Assembly: GCA_012295275.1 (NCBI GenBank) | Contig: CM022670.1 | Location: 27,936,381-27,971,380 of the forward strand | Reading direction: 5' to 3' | Length of the DNA: 35,000 nt | Origin: Chrysomallon squamiferum | Taxonomy: Eukaryota; Mollusca; Gastropoda; Neomphalida; Peltospiridae | Shown: one piece after another, positions 18,391-29,617 of the stretch | Position numbering within the stretch: the first letter of the stretch is position 1 | How the letters are laid out: the number at the start of each line of letters is the position of its first letter | The notes under the pieces: model-generated | The model's database searches: none | Told to the model about the DNA's origin: nothing | The model's input: the letters and a program-made list of their open reading frames with translations, nothing else | Translations under genes and position numbers: made by a program

Positions 18391-19186
18391 TTTATTTATT
18401 TATTTATTTATCGCTTATTGTTTTAAATTATTATTGGTAGTATTGGTGGTAGTAGTAGAAGTAATGGCAGTAATAATAGTTGCAGTAGTTGTACCAGTAG
18501 TAAAAGCAACAGTAGCAGATTTCGTCGTTGTGGTAGTAGGGGTTGTATATACAGAGTTATGTTCCTTAAATATATTCAGTTCTGGCATCAGGTATGTGTG
18601 CATCATGATTCGGTGATTATTGGCGTCCGTGTTCCTTTAAGTTTCGTTCGCTCTGTAACAAATACACTCAACAGTAACACAACGAATACATTAAATAACG
18701 TGTAACAAAAATTAAAAAACAGTATAAGATTATTTACTATCATTCGTCGTAAAGGTCTGAAGCCGTTATGCTGTAAAATAGCAACACACCGTTATTTTGG
18801 AATCCGTTTTTCAGAACACACGTCTGAGAAATTGTTACATGTAACTCATAAACATCTACTGTTTAATTAATATTAATTAACAAAAGCAAACTTCATATCT
18901 TTGCCTTTCAGTCGTGGTGTCTGCTAAGACTTTTCTCACTGGGCAGTTTACCGTCCAAATCAGATTCCGAGACTGCTAGGTTAGTAAAGATTATATTTAA
19001 AATATAAAAAAATAACTTGCTGCCGATCGAAAAATACATAGTAGCCTATGGTATGGCTGTAACAGTTTCTCTGTGTTACTGTCTGGACGGTTATTGACAG
19101 TTTTTATTAATCTGTAATAAAATGAAGTAAGTGTTTATTTAATCACAACATTTCTTTTTTCATTCCATAGACTTATTTTAAACATT

Positions 19187-19198
19187 ATTATTATTATA

Positions 19199-19262
<64 letters not shown>

Positions 19263-19335
19263 TATAAGTTGTTGTTGTTATTGTTGTTCTTGTTGTATTT
19301 ATTATTATTATTATTATTATTATTGTTGTTATTAT
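19187..19335. repeat. (TTA)n/(TTG)n microsatellite
   Basis: TTA array with TTG interruptions. No gene supported between 18620 and 19810. Confidence 0.9.
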
Positions 19336-19809
19336 AACTAAATGATATTGCCTGTATATATACACCTTTCGAACGTCTTAATAATGATTATAGCCGCTTA
19401 TAGTTAAACGTAACCAGGCGTTTGTAACTGTCAGTGACTGTCAACTACCCTGTTACACATATAAGATATTATACAGTTCTGCAGATATCAGTTTGTGTGA
19501 ATTGTGTATCGTCCAAGTGTTCATTAGCATCGTCCACATGTTTTTCTGCAGAAAACATCACGCATTATCTGGTTTTCTGCGCAGAATCCACTCTCGTGCC
19601 AGTATTTGCATCTTCCAGCGTATTTAGCATCATCAGCACAGGCTTCTGAAATAGAAAATTTAATTCTGTATTCATGTGTTGGCTAACAACACATTATTAG
19701 ACTCCGATAGTTAATTAAGTATAATTAATGAATATTTACATGCGCATGTATGGGTATTGGTATGGGAATGAGAGATAGGACTAAAACAAATAGACTTTCT
19801 CAATTTTTT

Positions 19810-19810
<1 letters not shown>

Positions 19811-19858
<48 letters not shown>

Positions 19859-19878
19859 CATCATCATCATCATCATTA
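19811..19878. repeat. (TTA)n then (ATC)n microsatellite
   Basis: Lies 35-100 bp beyond the 3' end of the last CAP-gene exon. Confidence 0.9.
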
Positions 19879-19912
19879 CTGTTGTTACTCTTTGTGTTGT
19901 TAGAAACGTATA

Positions 19913-20574
19913 CTAAAATATGTACATACGTTGCCGTTGATGATTTTGTCGTCTTCTAGGTGATATCCTCCTCCTCCTTACCATCTGAACTCTTCTGTCT
20001 CTGAACATCCTTTTTCTGCCGGCAGTTCTCACCCTGAACCTCCCAGACCGCGCCCTGTGTTTCGTCACCTCGTTCCTCCCTCGGCGCTGAGGTGATCTGG
20101 GAGAAGAATGTAAATTCAGGTTTCTTGCTGTTCTGCCGCGGGTTCGGTTTGCTTTCTGTTTGCGTCTCGTTCTGGAGTCGTTGTTCCTGTGGGGTTTGAC
20201 TGCACTGCGAGAAAAGCCGACGACCTCGTTCAAGCCGTCGCAACGCTTGCACGTCTTCGAACACGACATCTGGACGACGCGGCTGGTGTTGCACTGACGA
20301 TGCCAGTAGCGACATGACGGAAGGCGATCGATGCATCGTGCTGACGTTGTCGGCGACTTGATGACGTGGGTGACAGACTTGTGCAAGGGCAGAGCTAGCA
20401 GGGCGGCTGGTTTGCGCCCGCGGGTGACGCTCTGCCAGTGGCTCACCTGTCGCCTGTGGAACTGGATTCTGTTCTTGTCGCGGGTCGTCCACTGCCAGCT
20501 GTGACTCTGACCACGATGTACTGTTCCTGTCGACGTCAGGGCTGCCGTCTTCTGATCACCTCCTTTTACACGCA
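19913..20574 (-). CDS. CAP-ShKT gene, last exon with ShKT domain and basic tail
   Basis: A pyrimidine-rich tract (about 20590-20640) and acceptor ...GCTCCAG precede 20574. Joined in phase to the donor at 21908, the frame runs about 220 codons to TAG at 19913-19915. At 20240-20335 it holds six cysteines spaced C-x6-C-x6-C-x9-C-x3-C-x2-C, starting CIDRLPSC and ending CSKTCKRC, which is the ShKT (SXC) signature. Such domains occur in secreted proteins, in channel-blocking peptides and as tails on enzymes and CAP proteins; no channel-blocking role is claimed. The tail after the domain is very rich in R and K. A second frame is open over 19956-20492 and beyond, and a second AG at 20552-20553 would enter it. 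The ShKT motif favours the first frame. The exon is GC-richer than its surroundings. Confidence 0.65.
20240..20335 (-). other. ShKT (SXC) six-cysteine domain
   Basis: Six cysteines ending C-x3-C-x2-C, with an aspartate two residues after the first cysteine and a methionine two residues before the fourth, as in many ShKT domains. Three disulfides would be expected in a secreted protein. Confidence 0.75.
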
Positions 20575-21907
20575 CTGGAGCATAAAGATTTTAAACATCA
20601 ATAAACAAAATGAAAAACAGAAAAAAAAAAGAAAAAGAATTAAAAAAAATAAATACAAAGAGGTAAAGACATTATGTTTTTATTGTGATACTAATTATAC
20701 TTTATTATTATATTACTATTATGATCATTATCATTATCATCATCATAATCATCATCATTGATTTGTTTCTCGTTTTTAATGTGTTTTCTTACTTTTAATT
20801 CTGTAATTTGTTATATTTAATACATACAGACACACACAAAAAAAGAAATAATAAAAGAAATGTTATCTGTACATGTGATTTCAGTTTTTCATTGCTTTTG
20901 ACTTATCGCTCTGAGGTGGAGAGACGTCTTGAAACACAAATATCTGAAACCACGTGAGGTAAAATTAAGTAAGCTACGTTACTCACAGGATGACAGCACG
21001 AGAGCATTAAATCGTCAAAGTGTCTCGAAATGAACTGCAATTTGTGGCGCTATTTTTAAAGTCCTAATCGTTTTGCTATTTCACATTTATCAGTCATAAA
21101 CTCTCAAAATAAAAGATTTTTTTTTTTTAAAGTACAAACACTTTTTATTCTTCATATAAGTCCATTAGAGATATTTTATTTTGTTTTTCATCTCGATGTT
21201 AACTCTTCACTTTAAGTGATTCTGCAAACGTCAGAAATGTCGTCTGTATGGTTTTATCTTCAAGTAATTATTTCTAATCTGTGTCTTATAATAACGTTTT
21301 ATGATAATGTATGAAATAATAAATGTGAAATGTCTTTGTAAGTGTGTTGTCGATTAAAGTGTTCAACTAAATATTTACATTCACAAATAGCGTGTGAAAA
21401 CGTAATGTACGTGTACATTAAACTGTAAGAATAAATATCTAAATAAAAAAGAATTTATTATTAATTTTTATTTTATTTTTATATCTCATACTCTGTTCAC
21501 GGCCGAGTCTGTTTTGGTTAAAGATGAAAAGAGGAACAAAAAAAAAAAAAAAAAAAAAACAATACAAAGAAAGAATAATGTTTTAAAAAGGTCTAAACAC
21601 AAGAATGAAAGAGAATCTTTTTCTGAAACACTAAACAAAATTAGTGCTACTGTGTCTATTTTTCTTTAATCTATTTATTTTGTTTTTAGCGCGTAGCATG
21701 CTTTCATGTTTTAATCTGATTTCGTTCCTTTTCTTTTTCTCTTTTCTTTTCCCTTAATTTATGATCGTTCTCACCGTTGTCTTCTGTTATCTTTTTGAAG
21801 CAAGAATAATAAATAAATAAATAAATAAATAAATAAAAAACAGCGTGATTACTGTAACATTGTTCAGAAATCTCTGAACAGTGTAATTCGTTACTATCTA
21901 ATGATAC

Positions 21908-22062
21908 CGAGAGAGGGCGCTGCTGGAGCAGGCACTGTCTGAATGACGTTGCTTATGCCGCCGTCGTTGTCGTCGCAGAGAGTATCGGTGCACGTGCAGC
22001 CCTTCTCACACTTGGAGCACGGCGCCCCGGGAATGTAGGGGTATTCTCCCACCCAGTTACCC
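21908..22062 (-). CDS. CAP-ShKT gene, CAP exon 4 (second CAP signature end and hinge)
   Basis: Acceptor TTTTGCCAG precedes 22062. With the last two bases of the previous exon the frame reads R-GNWVGEYPYIPGAPCSKC, the usual end of the CAP domain. A short cysteine-rich stretch (CEKGCTCTDTLC) and an acidic, then Pro/Ala-rich linker follow. The proposed donor CTCTCG|GTATCA at 21908/21907 is not strong. If it is not used, the frame ends four codons later (TAG at 21895-21897), giving a CAP protein without the ShKT tail. Alternative ends are therefore possible. Confidence 0.85.
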
Positions 22063-22114
22063 CTGGCAAAACACAAAAAAAACATTTGATAATAAATAAC
22101 AGTTTAAACAAACA

Positions 22115-22187
22115 CTACCACACACACACACACACAAATACACACACACAAAAACACAAACACAGAAACACACACACACACACAAAT

Positions 22188-22218
<31 letters not shown>

Positions 22219-22420
22219 ACACAACCACATACACACATACACACACACAAAGACACACACAAATACACACACACACAAACACACACACACACAAACACAC
22301 ACACACACGAACACACACACACAACACAACCACATACACACATACACACACAAAGACACACACAAATACACACAAAAATATACACACAAACACAAACACA
22401 TACACACACACAGACATAGA
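22115..22420. repeat. (CA)n compound microsatellite in CAP-gene intron
   Basis: CA/CAAA/CATA array. One 100-bp block (ACACAACCACATACACACATAC...) occurs twice, near 22211 and 22321, so the array grew partly by duplicating longer units. Confidence 0.95.
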
Positions 22421-22423
22421 AAG

Positions 22424-22582
22424 AGAGAGCTACTAAGAGAGAAATAAAGAGATAGAGAGAAAAAGAGAGAGAAAGAAAGATTCAGAGAAATAGACAGAAA
22501 CAGAACAAATAGAAAAGGGGAAAAAGAGACACAAACAGAAAGATCCAGAACGAAATAAAGGGACAGACAGCGAAAGAGAAAG
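22424..22582. repeat. GA-rich purine tract in CAP-gene intron
   Basis: Imperfect GAGA/GAAA/GACA stretch next to the CA array. On the coding (minus) strand it is pyrimidine-rich. Confidence 0.8.
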
Positions 22583-22750
22583 CAATACACATGTATGCAG
22601 TTTCTCAAACAAGTTCATAAATCGAACGAAAATTAAGCGCATAACCTCTCACAAAACAGGCTATTTTAGTAAAAGTGCGAAAACTTGTCTTCATAAATAC
22701 ACAAAAATAACATCAGTTATTTCTATTTTATTATCTAGCAGTAGACTAAC

Positions 22751-22866
22751 CGTGGATAATAGTAGCAGACCAGGTACAAAGCGTTCTTTATGCTGCGGCC
22801 AAATGCGTTCAGACTGCTGCATTTTTTGGCTGCACAGCCAATTTGCTTCGTTGTAGCCCAGACCAT
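22751..22866 (-). CDS. CAP-ShKT gene, CAP exon 3
   Basis: Acceptor GTTGTAG precedes 22866. The frame reads MVWATTKQIGCAAKKC, the conserved stretch after the HYTQ motif in CAP proteins, and ends ALYLVCYYYPR at donor CCACG|GTTAGT. The joins on both sides (HYTQ-MVW and YYYPR-GNW) reproduce the two CAP signature regions exactly, which confirms these exon borders. Confidence 0.93.
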
Positions 22867-23127
22867 CTACAACGTTGAGAAAATAGGTGTGAAATTATTT
22901 ATTTGAAGTAAAATTACTGGGTAACAACTTGCTGTAACACTGACAGGTGAAGAAAAAGATAAAAATAAAATAAAAATAAAAATGAAATGAAAGGTGAAAG
23001 AAAGTTGTAAGAAACACAGAAATGTAAATTAGCAGAAAAATAAAACTTTTATTTCGTTTACTTGCTGAAATATCACAGTTTAGTATAATTTGTAATCGAC
23101 ATTTTACAATTCGTAAATAATACTAAT

Positions 23128-23366
23128 AATGATGATGATGATGATGATGATGATGATAGTGACGAGTAGTAGGATAATGATGTTGGATGATGTTGAGTAT
23201 AATGAAAGTACTGATGATGATTATAACAATAATGGTACTTATATCAACAACGTCAAAGACTATGACGATATTGATGGTGACGATGATGATGACGACGATG
23301 ATATTATTTTGATGATCTGATGATGATAATGATGACGATGATGATGACGATGATGATGATGATGAC
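23128..23366. repeat. (GAT)n microsatellite reaching the splice donor of CAP exon 2
   Basis: GATGAT/GACGAT arrays at 23128-23157 and 23271-23366, with GAT-rich text between. The right end touches the exon 2 donor. Confidence 0.9.
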
Positions 23367-23585
23367 CTGCGTATAATGACAGGCGTGGCCGCACGCCCCC
23401 TTTCCATATCTCCATTCTCTCTTCTCGTCATGCCAGCTGTTAACTGAAGATTTCATGATATCCCAGGGATCTCCGGGATTCGAGTCGAAAGCGAGGTTCT
23501 CTCCCACCACGCCACTCATTTCATGCTTGAAGTCGCATCTCTCCACCCAGTTAGCAGCCTGGCGAGCTATGGTGCTGTTCCATTT
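23367..23585 (-). CDS. CAP-ShKT gene, CAP exon 2
   Basis: Acceptor CACTACAG precedes 23585. The frame reads KWNSTIARQAANWVERCDF, then HEMSGVVGENLAF and ends CGHACHYTQ. It holds the typical CAP residues: W-N near the start, the C-x-F-x-H turn, GEN, and the GH-x3-YTQ motif. Family active-site-like positions (two His, two Glu) can be mapped to H in FKH, E in GEN, E in the W-H-D-E segment and H in CHYTQ. The donor is CAG|GTCATC, whose downstream bases are part of an ATC microsatellite. Confidence 0.93.
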
Positions 23586-23883
23586 CTGTAGTGAATAACT
23601 TAAACATTATTAAAAATAATAACAATGATAATAACAATAACGACGATGAGTTTATAATAACTCGATAACAATGACGATAACAAGATGACAACGATAATAA
23701 TAATAATAATATTAATCATGATGATGATAATAATAATAACAACAACAGCATCAATAATTACATATTAACATTTTAAAATTTTAAAATTATTTTTTATCCG
23801 AAATATTTATAGGTGTCTATATGTGTTTGCGTGTATGTAAGTATGTATGTACGTGTGTTAGTATTTATTTTGAATGAACTCAC

Positions 23884-24031
23884 CATCAGGTGCATGTTCG
23901 AGGCTCTCTCCATCTTCCTGAACTCGTTGTGTTCGCTGAGGATGTTTCGCTGGTACAGAGACATGTCGAGCGTCTCACAGTTACAAGTCTTAACACAGGT
24001 CGCCAACACGAGGCTCAACCAGCAGGCGCTT
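23884..24031 (-). CDS. CAP-ShKT gene, CAP exon 1 (end of signal peptide, start of CAP domain)
   Basis: Acceptor GATTTCAG precedes 24031. The frame starts with one base of a split codon, then SACWLSLVLATCVKTCNC, a hydrophobic stretch that looks like the end of a signal peptide. The CAP opening QRNILSEHNEFRKM... follows, and the exon ends MHLM at a strong donor GATG|GTGAGT. L-x-x-HN-x-x-R is the standard start of CAP domains. No ATG in frame is present in this exon, so the start codon lies in an upstream exon. Confidence 0.9.
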
Positions 24032-24574
24032 CTGAAATCACAACATCTTACTTAATGTCAACCCTTAACACTACTTGAAAACTCAAATGGGAAACCTTCA
24101 GTCCTTTTCTTACAGATCAACAGCTCCAAATCCTTTTTTTTTTTTTTCTTTAACATGTAATTTTGGTTGCATATAGTAATAATATTTGCGTCATGAGAAC
24201 AGATCGTCCAGTGGATTGAATAGTTTACTCCTGTTTCTTGATGTATCGAAAATGTAATTTCTGCAAGGTTATTTTTTGCTATTTGCTAACTAGACGTTAT
24301 GTGAGTAATATATAGTATGCTGTATCCGTACTTACGAATAAAATCTCACTTCAAACATATATTTTTGGTAATCATTGGTCAACTAACTTGAATTAAATTC
24401 TAGCAACGACGGATAACAAAAGACAAATATACATACAGACTTAAATGAGAAAAAACCAACAAAAAACCCCGCAGTTAAACACATTTGCACATGAATACAA
24501 TGAAAACACGCATATAAGTAAATATACTTCATAAAAACTGTATAAACAAAAATACACACAAATAAACAAAACGC

Positions 24575-24780
24575 ACCTTATAAACATACATTCACTGTGA
24601 CACGTACACACACACACATACACCTTATAAACATACATTCACTGTGACACGTAGACACACACACACACACATACACCTTATAAACATACATTCACTGTGA
24701 CACGTACACACACACACACATACACACCTTATAAACATACATTCACTGTGACACGTACACACACACACACCAAGACACAC
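24575..24780. repeat. Minisatellite, unit 46-54 bp, about four copies
   Basis: CCTTATAAACATACATTCAC followed by TGTGACACGTA and a CA run occurs at about 24576, 24622, 24676 and 24727. Unit length differs by the length of the CA run. Confidence 0.85.
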
Positions 24781-24810
24781 ACACATACCCATTCACACCC
24801 ACAACACACA

Positions 24811-25199
24811 TACACCCTCACACATTTTTCATGCCGAGTCAGATGATATTACTATTTTCCGTGGCTTTGTTCTCTGTCGTAGTTTGGTGTGTGTGTCAAG
24901 GTCACTCATTGAAATAATAACGGGTTCAGGATATCAAATCATAATCAGGAAGGTAATTAACCGCATATTTCCACTAGAATATTACTACTACTACTACTAC
25001 TACTACTACTAATACTAATACTAATACTACTACTAATACTACTAACAATAATAAATAACCCACTTCAAGCTAATCGTTCAACTAGTTCACCATCTCCAGG
25101 TAACGTGTAAAAATGTAAGTGCTGTAAAGTGTGGAAACAAATAAAACAATAACTTGAACGTTTGTAAAAAGTTACAGTTTTGTCCTGTTAATACTTTTG

Positions 25200-25261
<62 letters not shown>

Positions 25262-25400
25262 ATTAATTTATTATTTTTATCCCGAAATCTCTTTTATTTA
25301 ATTATTTAATTATTATTGCTATTGTTATTAACACTGTCATTACTATTATCACCATTATCACCACTATTATTATTGTTGTTGTTATTATTATTATTATTAC

Positions 25401-25431
<31 letters not shown>

Positions 25432-25898
25432 TGAGAATGTTTTTATTAGTTTCTAATTTTCTCTCTCTCTTTTTTAATTCTGTTTTCCATAAAAAAACCT
25501 CATTTAAATATACACTCACATTTATCTACACACACACACACACATACATTATATACATCTACATATACATGCACATACACAGACACAGACACACACACAC
25601 ACACATTATATACATCTACATATACAAACACCTCACAGACACACACACACACATACATTATATACATCTACATATACATGCACATACACAGACACAGACA
25701 CAGACACACACACACACACACATTTATATACATCTACATATACATACACATACACAGACACAGACACACACACACACACATACATTATATACATCTACAT
25801 ATACATACACAGACACAGACACAGACACACACACACACATACATTATATACATCTACATATACATGCACATACACAGACACAGACACACACACACACA
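24811..25898. repeat. Direct repeat block I (about 1.1 kb)
   Basis: The order is: CACCCTCACACATTTTTC, a GCCGAGTCAGATGATATTA segment, then ATCATAATCAG...TTAACCGCATATTTC. A short ACT array follows (24978-25045), then ACCCACTTCAAGCTAATCG, TAAGTGCTGTAAAGTGTGG and a CA array (25201-25258). Next come CCCGAAATCTCTTTTATTTA, TTA repeats and a CATA/CAGA minisatellite. The same order recurs in blocks II and III. Confidence 0.85.
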
Positions 25899-25900
25899 TA
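25530..25900. repeat. CA-rich minisatellite, unit about 60 bp, six copies
   Basis: The unit TATACATCTACATATACA, followed by CATACACAGACACAGACA and a CA run, occurs six times. A single unit is present at the matching place in block II (about 27640). Confidence 0.85.
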
Positions 25901-26482
25901 CACCCTCACACATTTTTCTTGCCGAGTCAGATGATATTAGTATTTTCCGTGGCTTTGTTCTCTGTCGTAGTTTGGTATGTGTGTCAAGGTCACTCAGTGA
26001 AATTATAACAGTTCACAATTCAAGGCGGATCCGTATCAGGAACTGGAAGTTCATGTAACTGTGATCGGGTATAACTCTCAACAGGAACTGAATTTAATCA
26101 TAATGGAAAGAAATAATTATAAAAATAAAAATCAGTCAACAAAATAAAAAATATAAATATTATGTTAAAAAACGGGTAATCAAATCTGCTTATACAGTAA
26201 AACGCATTTCTGTTCTATTTCTATTTTTTGTTCATACAATAAACTAAATGTTCAAAACGATAACATCAAAGATGAAAGTTCCCAGTGCCGAGCACCAGTA
26301 ATAAAGATGAAACTAATACTTTCTTACAGGCTGTTTTATTTTTATTTTATTTTATGTTATTTATTTTTTTATTTTTTTTTTTTTTTTTCTGGTGTTTATT
26401 TCGTTTTATGTTACACTGTGAAAACCACACGTACAAGGGTCAAATAAAATTTGTATTGCAGAAAAAAAAATTAATAAAAAAA

Positions 26483-26538
<56 letters not shown>

Positions 26539-26894
26539 TGATATTAAAAATTAAAAAAATTAAAGAGAATGAATATAGTTTAAAAAAAAAATAAAAATAA
26601 AATAAATATATAAATAAATAAATATCAGTAAATAATAATCGAAATCGCCCATTTCTAATCTTAAAGCAATAGAATTAGTCATTACTGATTAAAAGAGTAC
26701 TAAGAAATGATTTAAGTTATTATTTAACAGTTTACTAATATTCGTTTTAACACACATTCAGAAATCAGATCATAATCAGAAAAGTAATTAACTTCATATT
26801 TCGGCTAGAATATTACTACTACTACTACTACTACTACTAGCGATACTACTGATACTACTACTACTACTACTACTACTACTATGACTACTACTGA

Positions 26895-26945
<51 letters not shown>

Positions 26946-27322
26946 CGATACTACTGATACTACTACTACTATTACTACTACTACTACTACTACTACTATT
27001 ACTTCTGATAATAATAAATAACCCACTTCAAGCTAATCGTTCAACTAGTTCACCGTCTCCAGGTAACGTGTAAAAATGAGTAAATGACGGTTTTCAAATA
27101 TTTTCTAAGTGCTGTAAAGTGTGGAAACAAATAAAACAATAACTTGAACGTTTGTGAAAAGTTTTTAGTCTTTAATCGAATCATCAAAGACAATATTTAA
27201 AAACATAGCCATTCCATCAGTCTTACAAACCTATTACACTTACGTGTGTGCGCTAAGAACATATACACTGAAAGATGCTCAGACTTGTAAAAGGTTACAG
27301 TTTTGTCCTGTTAATACTTTTG

Positions 27323-27396
<74 letters not shown>

Positions 27397-27698
27397 GTAT
27401 TAATTTTTTTTATCATCCCGAAATCTCTTTTATTTAATTATTTAATTATTATTGCTATTGTAACTAACACTGTCATTACTATTATCACCATTATCAACAC
27501 TATTATTATTATTATTATTATTAATTGAGAATGTTTTTATTAGTTTCTAATTTTCTCTCTCTCTCTTTTTCTTAATTCTGTTTTCCATAAAAACACTCAT
27601 TTAGATATACACTCACATTTATCTACACACACATACATTATATACATCTACATATACATGCACATACACAGACACAGACACACACACACACACACACA
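25899..27698. repeat. Direct repeat block II (about 1.8 kb)
   Basis: Same landmarks as block I, with an ACT array of about 190 bp (26812-27005) and a CA array at 27325-27394. It also carries a 689-bp segment at 26078-26766 that block III lacks, and a segment of about 110 bp near 27163-27290 that block I lacks. Confidence 0.85.
26078..26766. repeat. Segment present in block II, absent from block III
   Basis: Block III joins ATAACTC directly to AGATCATAATCAG, while in block II 689 bp separate them. It holds TTTTATT and (TAA)n repeats (26485-26536) and no recognisable transposon ends or open frame. Insertion into II or deletion from III cannot be told apart. Confidence 0.6.
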
Positions 27699-27923
27699 TA
27701 CACCCTCACACATTTTTCTTGCCGAGACAAATGATATTACTATTTTCCGTGGCTTTGTTCTCTGTCGTAGTTTGGTATGTGTGTCAAGGTCACTCACTGA
27801 AATTATAACAGTTCACAATTCAAGGCGAATCCGTATCAGGAACTGGAGGTTCATGTAACTGTGATCGGGTATAACTCAGATCATAATCAGAAAAGTAATT
27901 AACCGCATAGTTCGACTAGAATA

Positions 27924-27957
27924 TTACTACTACTACTACTACTACTGATACTACTGA

Positions 27958-27999
<42 letters not shown>

Positions 28000-28185
28000 C
28001 GATACTACTGATACTACTACTACTACTACCGATACTACTGCTACTACTACTGCTACTACTACTGCTACTACCGATACTACTGATACTACTGATACTACTA
28101 CTACTACTACTACTACTGATACTACTACTACTACCGATACTACCGATACTACTACTACTACTACCGATACTACTACTACTACCGA

Positions 28186-28234
<49 letters not shown>

Positions 28235-28321
28235 GCTACTACCCGATACTACCGATACTACCGATACTACCGATACTACTACTACTACTACCGATACTAC
28301 TACTACTACCGATACCACTGA

Positions 28322-28354
<33 letters not shown>

Positions 28355-28464
28355 CGATACCCTGATACTACTATTACTACTACTGATGATGATACCACTT
28401 CTACTACCGATACTACTGATACTACTGATACCACTACTACTACCGATACCACTGGTACTACTGG

Positions 28465-28500
<36 letters not shown>

Positions 28501-28582
28501 CGATACTACTGATACTACTACTACTACTACTACTGATACTACTGATACCACTGATACCACTACTACTACCGATACCCACTGG

Positions 28583-28613
<31 letters not shown>

Positions 28614-29182
28614 GATACCACTGATACTACTGATACTACTACTACTACTACTACCGATACTACTGATACTACTGATACTACTACTACTACTACTGATACC
28701 ACTACTACTGATACTACTACTACTACTGATACCGATACTACTACTACTGATACTACTACTACTACTACTACTACTGATACTACTGATACTACTGATACTA
28801 CTACTACTACCGATACTACTGGTACTACTACTACTACTACTACTGATACTACTGATACTACTACTACTACTACTACCGATACTACTGATACTACTGATAC
28901 TACTACTACTACTACTGATACTACTACTACTGATACTACTACTACTACTACTACTACTATTACTTCTGAAACTACTGATACCACTGATACTACTACTACT
29001 GATACTACTATTACTACTACCGATACTACTGATACTACTGATACTACTACTACTGATACCACTGATACTACTACTACTGATACCACTGATACTACTACTA
29101 CTGATACTACTATTACTACTACCGATACTACTGATACTACTGATACTACTATTACTACTACCGATACTACTGATACTACTGA

Positions 29183-29223
<41 letters not shown>

Positions 29224-29232
29224 TTACTTCTG
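27924..29232. repeat. Large (ACT)n/(GATACT)n array
   Basis: About 1.3 kb built from ACT triplets with regular GAT, ACC, GGT and ATT substitutions. Longer modules such as ACTACCGATACTACTGATAC recur. The long poly-V/S and poly-T/L open frames on both strands are translations of the array and not proteins. Confidence 0.97.
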
Positions 29233-29553
29233 ATAATAATAAATAACCCACTTCAAGCTAATCGTTCAATTAGTTCACCGTCTCCAGGTAACGTGTAAAA
29301 ATGAGTAAATGACGGTTTTCAAATATTTTATAAGTGCTGTAAAGTGTGGAAACAAATAAAACAATAACTTGAATGTTTGTGAAATGTTTTTAGTCTTTAA
29401 TCGAATCATCAAAGACAATATTTAAAAACATAGCCATTCCATCAGTCTTACAAACCTCTCATTACACTTACGTGTGTGCGCTAAGAACATATACACTGAA
29501 AGATGCTCAGATTTGATTTATTTTTGCTATTATTACTGTTATCATCATCATCA

Positions 29554-29555
<2 letters not shown>

Positions 29556-29617
<62 letters not shown>
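29556..29617. repeat. (TTA)n microsatellite
   Basis: Long perfect TTA run at the end of block III. 29660-30400 is AT-rich with no gene seen. Confidence 0.95.

Larger units (their letters stand above)
19913..24031 (-). other. CAP-superfamily (CRISP/allergen V-like) gene with ShKT tail, overall structure
   Basis: Exons on the minus strand are 23884-24031, 23367-23585, 22751-22866, 21908-22062 and 19913-20574, plus a candidate first exon at 33749-33807. Together they describe a secreted, disulfide-rich protein. CAP proteins act outside the cell in varied ways (lipid or sterol binding, reproduction, immunity, venom in some lineages); the sequence does not choose among these. CAP plus ShKT-like cysteine-rich tails is a known architecture, as CRISPs end in a related domain. 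Introns are full of microsatellites: CA and GA arrays at 22115-22580, GAT at 23128-23365. No frame break was found in the CAP exons, so the gene looks functional. Confidence 0.85.

Noticed and set aside
19434-19649. 71-residue plus-strand frame with several cysteines
   Set aside because: Cysteine spacing fits no family known to me; no splice or promoter signals were seen.
27899-29251. 450-residue V/S-rich open frame and its 286-residue T/L-rich partner on the other strand
   Set aside because: Both are translations of the (ACT)n/(GATACT)n array; several frames are open on both strands, as expected of a triplet repeat without stops.
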